The position numbers and the translations under genes are program-made. The notes beneath the pieces are model-generated. The model searched no databases. It was not told the origin of the DNA and worked only from the letters and a program-made list of their open reading frames with translations. From contig NZ_LITT01000058.1 in assembly GCF_001636845.1 (NCBI RefSeq), positions 62,001-126,000 on the forward strand: 64,000 nucleotides of DNA, written 5' to 3'. Each line of letters starts with the position of its first letter. The first letter of the stretch is position 1. Origin of the DNA: Clostridium ljungdahlii (GTDB lineage: Bacteria; Bacillota; Clostridia; Clostridiales; Clostridiaceae). Positions 1 to 8,358 of this stretch are shown piece after piece.

Positions 1-1
1 A

Positions 2-931
2 CTTCTAGTAGATTATTCTGTGATAAAAGGTTATGTCGGCATAATATACTGGTTTTGTGTGTTTTTACTTATAATAAATTGCATACCGGCATTTCAGTCT
101 ACAGTTAATGGAGCTTCATCATGGATTAAAATCGGTCCCGTTAGCATGCAGCCTTCTGAATTTGCAAAAATAGGGATTATATTAATGATTGCAAAAAAAC
201 TAGAGGATATGGAAGGGAACATAAACAACGTAAAAAATTTTATGAAGCTTATGATTTATCCACTTATTCCTATGGCTCTAATTGTAAAACAGCCTGATAT
301 GGGAATGACAATGGTATGTTTTTTTGCGGTTCTTGGGATAGTTTTTATTGCAAAATTGGATTTAAGAGTATTAATAGGAGGACTTTTGGCATTAACTGTT
401 TTAATAGTGATAGCTTTGAATACACCTCTTATAGAAGAATATCAAAAAATGAGAATTATATCTCTATTTAGTCCTGAAAAATATCAAATGTCTTATGCTC
501 TCCAGGTTACCCAATCACAAATAGGAATTGGTTCAGGTGGAATTTGGGGAAAAGGATTCTTGAAAGGAACCCAGATATCAGGAGGGTATGTACCGGAAGC
601 ACGTACAGATTTTATATTTTCCGTAGTTGGAGAGGAATGGGGACTTGTTGGTGCTTTAGCTTTGATACTATTTTATGTCATTATACTTTATAGATTCATA
701 AAAATATCCAGAGAAGCTAAAGATATTTTTGGGTCTATAGTATGTGTAGGAATAGCTTCAATGATGTTATTTTCAATTTTTCAAAATGTAGGTATGACTA
801 TAGGATTACTTCCTATAACAGGTATAACATTGCCTTTTATGAGTGCAGGTGGAAGTTCGCTGCTTGCAGCATTTATAGAAATAGGTTTAATTTTGAACAT
901 AGGTATGAGAAGAAAAAAAATTAATTTTTAG
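2..931 (+). CDS. rodA: Rod-shape SEDS glycosyltransferase RodA (5' end outside window)
   Basis: This is the C-terminal part of a SEDS-family peptidoglycan glycosyltransferase, the polytopic membrane enzyme that polymerises lipid II in the elongation machinery with a class B PBP. The frame is open from base 2, so the gene starts before the window; the GTG at 20 is only an internal codon. Several hydrophobic segments are visible. The family signature stretch is present: a QSQIGIGSGG segment, then GKGFLKGTQ, then PEARTDFIFSVVGEEWG, then the conserved end TGITLPFMSAGGSSLL. The tail resembles RodA rather than FtsW or SpoVE, but the three are close. mgsA follows 12 bases after the stop, so the two are probably cotranscribed, as in other clostridia downstream of the mre/min cluster. 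Confidence 0.9.
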   Translation, partial: LLVDYSVIKGYVGIIYWFCVFLLIINCIPAFQSTVNGASSWIKIGPVSMQPSEFAKIGIILMIAKKLEDMEGNINNVKNFMKLMIYPLIPMALIVKQPDMGMTMVCFFAVLGIVFIAKLDLRVLIGGLLALTVLIVIALNTPLIEEYQKMRIISLFSPEKYQMSYALQVTQSQIGIGSGGIWGKGFLKGTQISGGYVPEARTDFIFSVVGEEWGLVGALALILFYVIILYRFIKISREAKDIFGSIVCVGIASMMLFSIFQNVGMTIGLLPITGITLPFMSAGGSSLLAAFIEIGLILNIGMRRKKINF

Positions 932-943
932 GGGGAAATTTAT

Positions 944-1315
944 ATGAGAATTGCTTTTATAGCACATGATAAAAAGAAAGATGATATAGTAGATTTTGTA
1001 AAAAGATATAAAGATGTTTTTGAAAGCCATGAGATTTTTGCTACAGGAACTACAGGAAAACTTATAAATGAGATGACAGGTTTAAAAGTTAAAAGATTTC
1101 TTTCAGGACCTTTAGGCGGGGATCAGGAAATAGGAAGTAAAGTGGCACAGGGAAAAATGGATATAGTTATTTTTTTAAGAGATCCTTTAACTTCACAGCC
1201 CCATGAACCAGATATTGCTGCATTACTTAGAATATGTGATGTTCACTGTGTGCCTCTAGCTACTAATTTAGGTTCTGCAGAAGTTTTTGTAAAAGCACTA
1301 AAGTCACATAATTAG
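944..1315 (+). CDS. mgsA: Methylglyoxal synthase
   Basis: This cytoplasmic enzyme converts dihydroxyacetone phosphate to methylglyoxal and phosphate, a glycolytic bypass. At 123 residues it is slightly shorter than the usual 130-150. The phosphate-binding ATGTTGKL segment (residues 33-40) and the catalytic block [10 protein letters not shown] are present. Asp60 aligns with the catalytic Asp71 of the E. coli enzyme, and Asp80 and His87 match its other active-site acids and His98. The ATG is preceded by AGGGGGA at a good distance. It is the last gene of the rodA transcript; downstream comes a palindromic repeat element. Confidence 0.93.
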   Translation: MRIAFIAHDKKKDDIVDFVKRYKDVFESHEIFATGTTGKLINEMTGLKVKRFLSGPLGGDQEIGSKVAQGKMDIVIFLRDPLTSQPHEPDIAALLRICDVHCVPLATNLGSAEVFVKALKSHN

Positions 1316-1331
1316 TAGACAAGCCATATTC

Positions 1332-1592
1332 TATAGAGTTTCTAAACGAAAAATCAACTTATACTCCGGATATTTTTTACAACCTTCAGCTCGTTAAATA
1401 TTTTGATAAGGCTAAGCAAAAAATTTTGAAAAAATACTGAGAACTTTTGAAAACTCGTACCTCAAACAATTCAAAAGTTCTAGATTTTTCAGAAATTTTT
1501 ACCTAAGCCTTATATACAAAATATTTAAAAGAACTTCATTATTGTAAAAATATCCTTGCGTATAAGTTGATTTTTAAGTTAGAAAACTTATA
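1332..1592. repeat. Palindromic TIR element, copy A (MITE-like)
   Basis: This 261-bp non-coding element has matching ends: the left end reads TATAGAGTTTCTAA and then AAAAATCAACTTATA, and the reverse complement of the right end reads TATAAGTTTTCTAA and then AAAAATCAACTTATA. The whole interior folds on itself: GGATATTTTTTACAA (about 1368-1382) pairs with TTGTAAAAATATCC, AAATATTTTGATAAGGCT pairs with AGCCTTATATACAAAATATTT, and GAACTTTTGAA pairs with TTCAAAAGTTC. The tip of the hairpin is AACTCGTACCTCAAAC (about 1452-1467). Related copies lie at 11466 and 51636. TA at both borders suggests Tc1/IS630-type insertion. Confidence 0.8.
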
Positions 1593-1637
1593 TGGAATTT
1601 TCATTAATTGTGCGTTGTGAATTAATGAAAATTCCAT
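1592..1637. terminator. Perfect 18-bp hairpin after copy A
   Basis: ATGGAATTTTCATTAATT (1592-1609) and its exact reverse complement (1620-1637) flank a 10-base loop. It starts where the palindromic element ends. It has no clean U-tract straight after it, so it may be a terminator for the rodA-mgsA transcript, a separate repeat, or an extension of the mobile element. Confidence 0.45.
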
Positions 1638-1745
1638 AGCTCTAAACTTTCCACTCTCGACTGTTTTTTATATGCTTAAGTAATAAATCGGTCACCCTTT
1701 AAATATATATAATTATGTGTATCATTTTAAATGGGGGAATCTATA

Positions 1746-2108
1746 TTGGGAAATTATGATTCAGAGTACCAAAATTATTATAATTCTTTAAAAGGAAGAG
1801 CCAATTATTCACCATATCATGACAGAATGAGAAGTAGTGGAGGTTTCTTTTTTCAAAAGGGTAACTATTTGGTCAAGAGAATTATAAGGGATCTAATAGG
1901 AGTTTTAGTGTTGTTTGCATTCGTTATAGTTTGTAAAATTATTCAGACTCCTCAGACTAAAAGTATATATAATTATTCTAAAGAAATTGTGGATGAAAAT
2001 TATGATTATAGCAAAATAGAAACTCAACTCAAAAATATAAATATAAATGATATTAAAAACGGGGCTGAAAATGTAATGAATCGAATTAGAGTAAATGAAG
2101 AAGAATAA
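1746..2108 (+). CDS. SpoIVFA-like single-pass membrane protein
   Basis: This small protein of 120 residues has a polar, Tyr/Asn-rich N-terminus, one membrane segment (about residues 43-62: IGVLVLFAFVIVCKI) and a short acidic outer tail. It lies 18 bases upstream of the SpoIVFB-type protease, exactly where SpoIVFA sits in Bacillus; SpoIVFA holds and inhibits that protease in the forespore outer membrane. The usual C-terminal LytM/M23 domain is missing here. An ATG exists at 1731, but the GGGGG at 1733-1737 then lies inside the gene; the TTG at 1746 is correctly spaced from it and is preferred. The assignment as a SpoIVFA analogue is inferred from position and topology, not from clear sequence motifs. 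Confidence 0.6.
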   Translation: MGNYDSEYQNYYNSLKGRANYSPYHDRMRSSGGFFFQKGNYLVKRIIRDLIGVLVLFAFVIVCKIIQTPQTKSIYNYSKEIVDENYDYSKIETQLKNININDIKNGAENVMNRIRVNEEE

Positions 2109-2126
2109 ATTTTAAGAGGTATTTCT

Positions 2127-2978
2127 GTGATTAAAATAAGTAAATATTTTATACCATATGTGATATTTCTGATTTTCATAGGGTATAAAGGGAAACTTAT
2201 TTATACCTTTATTATAGTTTTTTTCCATGAAATGGTTCATTATTTAGCTGCTAGATATTATAAATTTTCTGGATTTGACATAGAATTTATAGCAATAGGA
2301 ACAGTTATAAAACTTAAGGATCTAGATGAGGCATCCCCAAGAGAGGATTTGATAATTTCAATTTCTGGTCCTGCAGCTAACTTGATTTTTAGTGCAGTTT
2401 TTTATTTTGCATATAAGAATTTTTGTTCAAGCATTTTCTATATGATCTTCTCTATAAATCTAGCTATAGGATTATTTAATTTAATACCGGCTTTTCCTTT
2501 GGATGGTGGAAGGATATTGAGAAGTATCCTAAGCTTAAAAATGACTTATAGAAAAGCAAATAGAATCATGATAATGACAAGTATACTTATTGGAATAGTA
2601 CTTATGTTTATGTACATTCTCTTATTTTTAAATGGATATAGCAATTTTAGTATAGGAATAATAGGAATATTTATAGTTACTACTTCTTTAAGAGAAAATG
2701 AAAGGATATCATATATAATTATGGGGGATATAATTAGAAAAAGATATAAATTTATAAAGAGAGGTTATATTGAAAACAGAACTTTATCAATACACTATAA
2801 ACAGGATTTGCTTACAGCTATGGGGCTATTTGATAAGAATAAGTATAATACATTTATGGTCTTAGATGATGAGATGAATTTAATGGATACAATATATGAA
2901 GAAGAGATTATAGAAGGGTTGAAATCATACGGAAATATAACCCTAGAAAAATTTATTGAAATATTAAATGGTAAATAA
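2127..2978 (+). CDS. spoIVFB: M50 site-2 protease, SpoIVFB-type
   Basis: This intramembrane zinc metalloprotease of 283 residues is probably the one that cuts pro-sigma-K during sporulation. The zinc motif HEMVH is at residues 34-38 inside the second membrane helix. The third ligand is in NLIPAFPLDGGR (Asn118, Asp126), the family's NPDG motif. Four to six membrane helices span residues 5-190. The region after residue 200 corresponds to the CBS-like regulatory domain of SpoIVFB but is short (about 80 residues). The start is GTG with AAGAGGT upstream, and the gene is cotranscribed with the preceding small membrane protein. Other M50 proteases share the motifs, so the substrate is inferred. Confidence 0.85.
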   Translation: MIKISKYFIPYVIFLIFIGYKGKLIYTFIIVFFHEMVHYLAARYYKFSGFDIEFIAIGTVIKLKDLDEASPREDLIISISGPAANLIFSAVFYFAYKNFCSSIFYMIFSINLAIGLFNLIPAFPLDGGRILRSILSLKMTYRKANRIMIMTSILIGIVLMFMYILLFLNGYSNFSIGIIGIFIVTTSLRENERISYIIMGDIIRKRYKFIKRGYIENRTLSIHYKQDLLTAMGLFDKNKYNTFMVLDDEMNLMDTIYEEEIIEGLKSYGNITLEKFIEILNGK

Positions 2979-2986
2979 TACTTTTT

Positions 2987-3035
2987 AACCTAAGGAAGGA
3001 GCAAGATTGTATAGATTTTGTCTTTGCCTTAGGTT
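2987..3035 (+). terminator. Hairpin terminator after spoIVFB
   Basis: AACCTAAGG (2987-2995) pairs with CCTTAGGTT (3027-3035), and the stem continues imperfectly inward through AGGAGCAAGA/TCTTTGC. A T/A-rich stretch follows. It separates the sporulation gene pair from the radical SAM gene. Confidence 0.6.
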
Positions 3036-3101
3036 TATATATTTTAAATTATTTTTGGTTATGCTAAAATATAGGAATGAAACCTAAGAGGAGGATTTTT
3101 G

Positions 3102-4955
3102 ATGAATAGAATTTCTGATGATATATTATTTAAAGTGGAAAAACCTGCCCGATATATTGGAGGGGAAATGAATTCCTATGTAAAAAATAAGGATGAAGTA
3201 GATATTAGATATGCATTTTGCTTTCCAGATGTATATGAAGTTGGAATGTCATATCTTGGTATGAAAATACTTTACTACATACTAAATGAAAGAAAAGATA
3301 CTTATTGTGAGAGAGTATTTGCACCATGGCCTGATATGGAAGAGCTTATGAGAAAAAATAATATATCACTTTATGGACTTGAGAGCAAAGATCCTATAAA
3401 GAATTTTGATTTTATAGGGTTCACTCTTCAATATGAAATGAGTTATACCAATATTTTAAATATGTTAAATTTAGCTGGACTTTCTGTTAGGGCTTCTGAT
3501 AGAGGAGAAGAAGATCCTATAATTATGTGTGGAGGACCTTGTGCCTATAACCCTGAACCTCTCTTTGATATAGCAGATATGTTTGCTTTAGGTGAATCTG
3601 AGGAACAGATGAACGAGATTATGGATCTTTACAAAGAGTATAAAGGAAGAAAAAAAGAATTTTTGAGGGCGGTGTGCCATATAGAGGGTATATATGTACC
3701 TTCTCTTTATGATGTAAACTATAATGAAGATGGAACTATAAGAGAGTTTAAACCGCTTTATGATGATGTGCCACCTAAGATTACTAAAAGGATAATCAAA
3801 AATTTTAATGATGTGGAATATCCAGATAAAATTATAGTGCCTTATACAGATATAGTACATGACAGGATAACTCTTGAGACCTTTAGGGGATGTACCAGAG
3901 GCTGTAGGTTTTGTCAGGCAGGTATGATATACAGGCCTGTAAGGGAGAAAAAAACATCTAAACTTTTGGAAACAGCAGATAAACTTATAAAAAGTACAGG
4001 GTATTCAGAGGTATCTCTTACTTCTTTGAGCATATGTGATTATTCAGATTTAAAAAATTTAGTTGTTAATTTTATAAATGAACATGAAAAAGACAAAGTA
4101 GGGTTATCCTTGCCTTCACTTAGAATAGATTCTTTTTCTGTAGGACTTATAAATGAAATACAAAAGGTTAGGAAAACTGGACTTACTTTTGCACCAGAGG
4201 CAGGAAGTCAGAGGATGAGAGATGTAATAAATAAGGGTGTTACAGATAAAAATTTGATGGATTCTGTAAGCAGTGCTTTTGAGTCTGGATGGTCTACCAT
4301 AAAGTTGTATTTTATGATAGGGCTTCCCTACGAAACTATGGAAGATGTAAAGGAAATTGCGTATTTATCCCAAAAAGTAGTGGATGAATATTTCAAAGTA
4401 CCTAAGGATAAAAGAAAAAAAGGATTAAAAGTAACAGTCAGTACTTCCATATTTGTACCAAAACCTTTTACACCATTTCAGTGGACGGCTCAAATAAAAA
4501 TGGAAGATGTTAAAGAAGAGATTAGAGAATTGAGATCTTCTATAAGCAGTAGACATATAGTATATAATTGGCATGAAAGTCCCTTAAGCTATTTGGAAGC
4601 TGTATTTGCAAGGGGAGATAGAAGGCTCTGTGAAGTACTTATTAAAGCTTACGAAAAGGGAGCTAAGTTCGATAGTTGGTCGGAGTATTTCAATTTTGAT
4701 TTATGGAAAGAAGCTTTTAAAGAATGTAATGTGGATGGCGATTTTTATGCTTATAGGAATAGAAGTTATGAAGAAATACTTCCTTGGGATTTCATAGATA
4801 TAGGAGTAAATAAGAAATTTTTAATAGAGGAAAACGAAAAAGCTAAAAGGGCTGAAGTAACTTCAGATTGTAGATTGGGATGTAAAAATTGCGGAGTTAA
4901 TGTTAATTTAGGAGGTGAATGCTTTGAGGGCTCAGTATTTAATAAAATTCAGTAA
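3102..4955 (+). CDS. B12-binding-type radical SAM protein (TIGR03960 family)
   Basis: This 617-residue protein has an N-terminal cobalamin-binding-like Rossmann region (about residues 20-200, with SYLGMKILYY and a CGGPCAYNPEP segment) followed by a radical SAM barrel. The cluster motif is CTRGCRFC: Cys264, Cys268 and Cys271. A C-terminal Cys-rich tail (CRLGCKNCGVN) is typical of this family. In Firmicutes and related phyla it is nearly always paired with the next gene, a TIGR03936 protein, and lies beside RNase E/G and rplU, as here. Its reaction is not firmly known; an RNA or ribosome-linked modification is often guessed from context. GAGGAGG precedes the ATG at 3102; an in-frame TTG at 3099 is less well spaced. 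Confidence 0.88.
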   Translation: MNRISDDILFKVEKPARYIGGEMNSYVKNKDEVDIRYAFCFPDVYEVGMSYLGMKILYYILNERKDTYCERVFAPWPDMEELMRKNNISLYGLESKDPIKNFDFIGFTLQYEMSYTNILNMLNLAGLSVRASDRGEEDPIIMCGGPCAYNPEPLFDIADMFALGESEEQMNEIMDLYKEYKGRKKEFLRAVCHIEGIYVPSLYDVNYNEDGTIREFKPLYDDVPPKITKRIIKNFNDVEYPDKIIVPYTDIVHDRITLETFRGCTRGCRFCQAGMIYRPVREKKTSKLLETADKLIKSTGYSEVSLTSLSICDYSDLKNLVVNFINEHEKDKVGLSLPSLRIDSFSVGLINEIQKVRKTGLTFAPEAGSQRMRDVINKGVTDKNLMDSVSSAFESGWSTIKLYFMIGLPYETMEDVKEIAYLSQKVVDEYFKVPKDKRKKGLKVTVSTSIFVPKPFTPFQWTAQIKMEDVKEEIRELRSSISSRHIVYNWHESPLSYLEAVFARGDRRLCEVLIKAYEKGAKFDSWSEYFNFDLWKEAFKECNVDGDFYAYRNRSYEEILPWDFIDIGVNKKFLIEENEKAKRAEVTSDCRLGCKNCGVNVNLGGECFEGSVFNKIQ

Positions 4956-5640
4956 AAAACATAGTATAAGGTTCATAGGGCATCTTGATTTATTGAGAAC
5001 CATACAGAGGATGATAAAGAGATCAGAGCTTCCTGTAGAATATTCCAAGGGATTTAATCCACATATAAATATGTCTATAGCACAGCCTCTAGCTGTAGGA
5101 GTTTATTCTTGCGGAGAATATATGGACTTATATTTTGAAGAAGAAGTTTTAGAAGATCATATTAAAGAAAAATTAAATGAAAGTGCACCTAGTGGAATAG
5201 AAGTATTAAGGGTGGATAAGGTAAAAAATGTAGAAAATAAAAAAGTATTTAAATCCATGGCGGAAATAAATGCAGCTAAGTACATAATTAACATAAAATA
5301 TAAAGACGTAAATGAACTTAAAGAAAATATGGAAAACTTAATGAAACGCCCAACTTGGAATACAATAAAGAAGACCAAGAAGGGAGAAAAAGAAGTAGAT
5401 ATAAAAAAATTAGTAAAAAAATTGGATTATAATGTTTTTGAAAATAATCTTAGATTAGAGACTTTGATAAGCTGTGGAAGTGTAGAAAATTTATCTCCAG
5501 AACTTTTATCAAGCTTTATACAAGATAATACTGAAAATGCTGACAAAGATTGTTTTATTGATATAATGAGAGAAGAAGTGTATGGTAGAAGACAGAATAG
5601 GTTACTCCCATTATATGAGTATGTATCAGACTTATATTAA
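4924..5640 (+). CDS. Radical SAM-linked protein (TIGR03936 / DUF2344)
   Basis: This 238-residue soluble protein is the standard partner of the preceding radical SAM enzyme, with the family start RAQYLIKFSKKHSIRFIGHLD. The region KRSELPVEYSKGFNPHIN and the following AQPLAVGVYS are recognisable from the family. The start is inside the 3' end of the previous gene (about 30 bases of overlap), so translation is probably coupled. GGAGG at 4910-4914 is too close to the GTG at 4915; the TTG at 4924 is correctly spaced and gives the usual family N-terminus. No catalytic motif is evident. It probably acts in one complex or pathway with its neighbour, but the substrate is unknown. Confidence 0.85.
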   Translation: MRAQYLIKFSKKHSIRFIGHLDLLRTIQRMIKRSELPVEYSKGFNPHINMSIAQPLAVGVYSCGEYMDLYFEEEVLEDHIKEKLNESAPSGIEVLRVDKVKNVENKKVFKSMAEINAAKYIINIKYKDVNELKENMENLMKRPTWNTIKKTKKGEKEVDIKKLVKKLDYNVFENNLRLETLISCGSVENLSPELLSSFIQDNTENADKDCFIDIMREEVYGRRQNRLLPLYEYVSDLY

Positions 5641-5652
5641 CCTGAAGGAGAG

Positions 5653-7104
5653 GTGAATTATGGCTTGGAAGAAATATTTGTTGAAAGAAGTGCGGAAGGT
5701 TTTTTGAGAATTGCTATAAAGGATAATGGTATTCTAAAAGAATGCCATATTCAGGAAGAAAAGGGCAATGCTTACCCGGGAGAAGTGTACATAGGTGTAG
5801 TTAAAAATGTAGTACCAGCTATAAAATGTGCTTTTATAGATATAAACTGCAGGAGAAATGCCTATATGTATATGGATAGCAAATTTAGAAATCTTAACTT
5901 AAAAAAAGGTGAAAAAATTTTGGTACAGGTGACAAAGGAAGATTACGGAAGAAAAGGCGCCAAAGTTATCAAAATTATAAGCTTACCAGGCAAATATTGT
6001 GTTTTAAGTAATTTTAGTAAAGGTATGAGGTTTTCACAAAAAATACAGGATGAATCGTTTAAGAAGCTTATACTTGAGAAAATAAAAATACCATCAGGTA
6101 TTGGTGTAATGATAAGAACTGATGCCCAGAATGCTCCAGCAGAATTTATAAATAAAGAAATCCATAAATTGAATGATATATATAACAAGGTAAAAAATAA
6201 AGCTCAGTATGCTCTAAAGCCTGAACTCATGTTTGATAGTGGAGGTGCACTTGGTGAAGTACTTAGAGATAGATTGTGGGATAGTAATTTAAAGATATAT
6301 GTAAACAATGATGTGGATTATAAATATATAGAGGATTTTCTAAAGGGTATATGCAATGTAAATGCACACTTAGAACTGTATACGGGTGAAAAAACTCTTC
6401 TGTCTCATTATAATATGGAAAATGAAATATTAAATTTACGAAATAATAGAATAGAATTAAATTGTGGTGGATACATAGTTATAAATAAAACAGAAGCTAT
6501 GTTTGTAATAGATGTTAATTCGGGTAAAAACATAAGAAATGATAAAATGGATAAAACAGTATTTATAACTAATTTGCAAGCGGCAGAAGAAATTGCAAGG
6601 CAAATAGTGCTTAAAAATTTAAGTGGAATAATTTTAATAGATTTTATAGATATGGAGGATGAGGTAGATAAGAAAAAGGTTATGGACAAACTTAAAGCTG
6701 GTTTTTTAAATAGCAAAAGTAAGGTTGTTATATACCCTTTTACAGAGTTGAATCTAGTGCAGATAGCTAGAAAAAGACAGGGCAAACCAATATATGATTA
6801 TATAGAGGAAGATTGCAGGTACTGTGATGGGACAGGAAAAAAGATAAAACTATCTTATATGATGGTTCTCATAAGAAATGAAATTTCAAATATAAGTTGT
6901 GACAGGGATGTAAAAGATTTTCACATACAGATAGATGTATCTTATGAAAAGGATGTTAAAAATAATATGGATAGGTTCATAAAAGGCATAGGTGCTGGGG
7001 ACAAGAGAATATATATTACTTATGAAAAAAAAGTATCTTATAAGATAGAACCTCTTGAGTTTATGAGCCAGATAGAGCATCTGAAAGAGTTTAAAGTAAA
7101 TTGA
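5653..7104 (+). CDS. rng: Ribonuclease E/G family endoribonuclease
   Basis: This single-strand-specific endoribonuclease processes rRNA precursors and mRNA. The S1 RNA-binding domain lies at about residues 35-120 (GEVYIGVVKNVVPAIKCAFI). The catalytic core keeps both metal-binding aspartates of the RNase E fold: Asp287 in MFVIDVNSGK and Asp330 in ILIDFIDME. The zinc-link cysteines are Cys388 and Cys391 in DCRYCDGTGK. At 483 residues it is an RNase G-length protein without the long RNase E tail. The GTG at 5653 lies almost on the Shine-Dalgarno; a TTG at 5665 is the other candidate, giving a protein four residues shorter. It sits between the radical SAM pair and rplU, a conserved clostridial arrangement. 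Confidence 0.92.
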   Translation: MNYGLEEIFVERSAEGFLRIAIKDNGILKECHIQEEKGNAYPGEVYIGVVKNVVPAIKCAFIDINCRRNAYMYMDSKFRNLNLKKGEKILVQVTKEDYGRKGAKVIKIISLPGKYCVLSNFSKGMRFSQKIQDESFKKLILEKIKIPSGIGVMIRTDAQNAPAEFINKEIHKLNDIYNKVKNKAQYALKPELMFDSGGALGEVLRDRLWDSNLKIYVNNDVDYKYIEDFLKGICNVNAHLELYTGEKTLLSHYNMENEILNLRNNRIELNCGGYIVINKTEAMFVIDVNSGKNIRNDKMDKTVFITNLQAAEEIARQIVLKNLSGIILIDFIDMEDEVDKKKVMDKLKAGFLNSKSKVVIYPFTELNLVQIARKRQGKPIYDYIEEDCRYCDGTGKKIKLSYMMVLIRNEISNISCDRDVKDFHIQIDVSYEKDVKNNMDRFIKGIGAGDKRIYITYEKKVSYKIEPLEFMSQIEHLKEFKVN

Positions 7105-7110
7105 AAAAAC

Positions 7111-7139
7111 TTTACAAACAAGAACATATGTGTTAAAAT
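7111..7139 (+). promoter_or_regulatory. Promoter of the rplU operon
   Basis: The -35 box is TTTACA (7111-7116) and the -10 box is TAAAAT (7134-7139), with a 17-base spacer. It lies right after the rng stop and upstream of the leader RNA. Confidence 0.75.
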
Positions 7140-7148
7140 GGCATTTGT

Positions 7149-7225
7149 AGACCGCTCAAAAAAGGTTTTATAAATTATAGAAAGAATGGATTTTCTATAT
7201 ACCTTTTAGGCGAGACTGGATTGAG
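7149..7225 (+). ncRNA. Ribosomal protein L21 leader
   Basis: The transcribed leader of rplU folds into a long stem: AAAAAAGG (about 7160-7167) pairs with CCTTTT (about 7202-7207), and TATAGAAA pairs with TTTCTATA around the loop GAATGGA. It is bracketed by the conserved-looking AGACCGCTC and GGCGAGACTG segments. Position and shape match the Firmicutes L21 leader, thought to mediate autoregulation by a ribosomal protein. It was assigned by eye, not by a covariance model. Confidence 0.65.
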
Positions 7226-7237
7226 GAGGTGTTTTAA

Positions 7238-7552
7238 ATGTATGCAGTTGTAGCTACTGGTGGAAAACAGTATAAGGTTTCAGAAGGAGACGTTATATAT
7301 GTTGAAAAATTAGATGCTGAAGTTGATTCAACAGTTGAACTTGACAAAGTTTTAGTAGTAGGTAAAGATGACGCAGGTGTAGTTATTGGAAAACCTGTAG
7401 TTGAAGGAGCTAAGGTAAGTGCTAAAGTATTGGCACAGGGAAAAGCTAAAAAAGTTATAGTCTTCAAGTATAAGGCTAAAAAAGATTACAGAAAGAAGCA
7501 GGGACATAGACAGCCTTACACTAAATTACAAATTGAAAAAATTGATGCGTAA
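7238..7552 (+). CDS. rplU: Large ribosomal subunit protein bL21
   Basis: This is a 104-residue 50S protein of full family length, from [14 protein letters not shown] to the C-terminal [20 protein letters not shown] segment that contacts 23S rRNA. A strong GAGGAGG precedes the ATG. It heads the rplU-prp-rpmA operon, with its own promoter and a structured leader. A mirror reading frame on the other strand is a shadow of this gene. Confidence 0.98.
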   Translation: MYAVVATGGKQYKVSEGDVIYVEKLDAEVDSTVELDKVLVVGKDDAGVVIGKPVVEGAKVSAKVLAQGKAKKVIVFKYKAKKDYRKKQGHRQPYTKLQIEKIDA

Positions 7553-7554
7553 TT

Positions 7555-7881
7555 ATGATTGAAGCATTGTTTAAAAAAGAATCTTGTAATTTGGTTTCAG
7601 TTGTACTTAAAGGCCATGCAGAGTCAGTTAACCAGGGGTATGACATGGTGTGTAGTGCTGTTTCTGCCATATCTCAAACTACTGTAATAGGAATAACAGA
7701 AGTGTTAAAGCTTAAATTAAAGTACTCTATAAAGGATGGATTTTTAAGCTTTTCTTTAAAAGATATGAAAGAGGATGACATTTTAAAATGTCAGGTACTT
7801 GTGGAAACTATGTTACTTGGTTTGAAAAGTATTGAATTTAATTTTGGTGAATATATAAATGTAAAGGTAGAGGAGGTGTAA
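7555..7881 (+). CDS. prp: Ribosomal-processing cysteine protease Prp
   Basis: This 108-residue YsxB-type protease removes the N-terminal extension of L27. The catalytic His is in VLKGHAES (His21) and the catalytic Cys in [11 protein letters not shown] (Cys33), matching the His/Cys pair of the family. It lies 2 bases after rplU and 4 bases before rpmA, the invariant Firmicutes order. Its substrate, an extended L27, is the next gene, which supports the call. Confidence 0.93.
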   Translation: MIEALFKKESCNLVSVVLKGHAESVNQGYDMVCSAVSAISQTTVIGITEVLKLKLKYSIKDGFLSFSLKDMKEDDILKCQVLVETMLLGLKSIEFNFGEYINVKVEEV

Positions 7882-7885
7882 TTTT

Positions 7886-8188
7886 ATGTTAATTATGAAT
7901 CTTCAACTATTTGCCCATAAAAAAGGAGTAGGTAGTTCAAGGAATGGTAGAGATAGTGAATCCAAAAGATTAGGTACTAAATCTGCTGATGGACAGTTTG
8001 TTTTAGCTGGAAACATATTGGTTAGACAGCGAGGAACAAAAATTCATCCTGGAACTAACGTTGGAAGAGGATCTGACGATACTTTGTTTGCAAAGATAGA
8101 TGGTGTAGTTAGATACGAAAGAGTAGGAAAGACTAAAAAGAAGGCCAGCGTATATCCTTTAAAGTTAGAAGAATTAGCAGCTGAATAG
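7886..8188 (+). CDS. rpmA: Large ribosomal subunit protein bL27 with Prp-cleaved extension
   Basis: This is a 100-residue L27. The N-terminus reads [10 protein letters not shown] followed by [14 protein letters not shown]. The LQLFA block is the Prp recognition sequence known from Firmicutes, with cleavage expected after Ala10, exposing the N-terminal arm that reaches the peptidyl transferase centre. An internal ATG at 7895 would keep most of the site, so the exact start is not decisive. GAGGAGG precedes the ATG. A strong terminator follows. Confidence 0.96.
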   Translation: MLIMNLQLFAHKKGVGSSRNGRDSESKRLGTKSADGQFVLAGNILVRQRGTKIHPGTNVGRGSDDTLFAKIDGVVRYERVGKTKKKASVYPLKLEELAAE

Positions 8189-8198
8189 TATTATTAAG

Positions 8199-8222
8199 GC
8201 ACCCTAATGAGGGTGCTTTTTT
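8199..8222 (+). terminator. Intrinsic terminator of rplU-prp-rpmA
   Basis: GCACCCT (8199-8205), loop AATG and AGGGTGC (8210-8216) are followed by six T residues. This is a textbook Rho-independent terminator just after rpmA. Confidence 0.92.
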
Positions 8223-8324
8223 AAAATTCCTTATTTTAAGAAAAAAGTTGTATACTGTGGTTAGAGTGAATTACTTACTTATCTGTGGGAATAATAAAAT
8301 TTAGAATAAAGTGATTTTTTAATT

Positions 8325-8333
8325 TGATATAAT
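8325..8333 (+). promoter_or_regulatory. Extended -10 promoter of obgE
   Basis: TGATATAAT (8325-8333) is an extended -10 element (TGn plus TATAAT) without a good -35 box. It lies about 26 bases before the obgE start, after a strong terminator, so obgE needs its own promoter here. Confidence 0.5.
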
Positions 8334-8358
8334 TAACTTTTGAAAGGAAGTGAGCGGC

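Noticed and set aside
1592-1637. CRISPR-like or repeat-array structure near 1.6 kb
   Set aside because: Only one inverted repeat is present; no regularly spaced direct repeats occur anywhere in the window, and no cas genes are seen.
3588-3860. Minus-strand frame within the radical SAM gene
   Set aside because: No ribosome site, composition of an antisense shadow, and wholly inside a well-supported gene.
7234-7467. Open frame on the minus strand opposite rplU
   Set aside because: It mirrors rplU, which is certain; the low-complexity Ser/Thr/Pro composition is that of an antisense shadow. The same holds for the minus-strand frames opposite obgE, selD, kdgA, rng and the RND pump.
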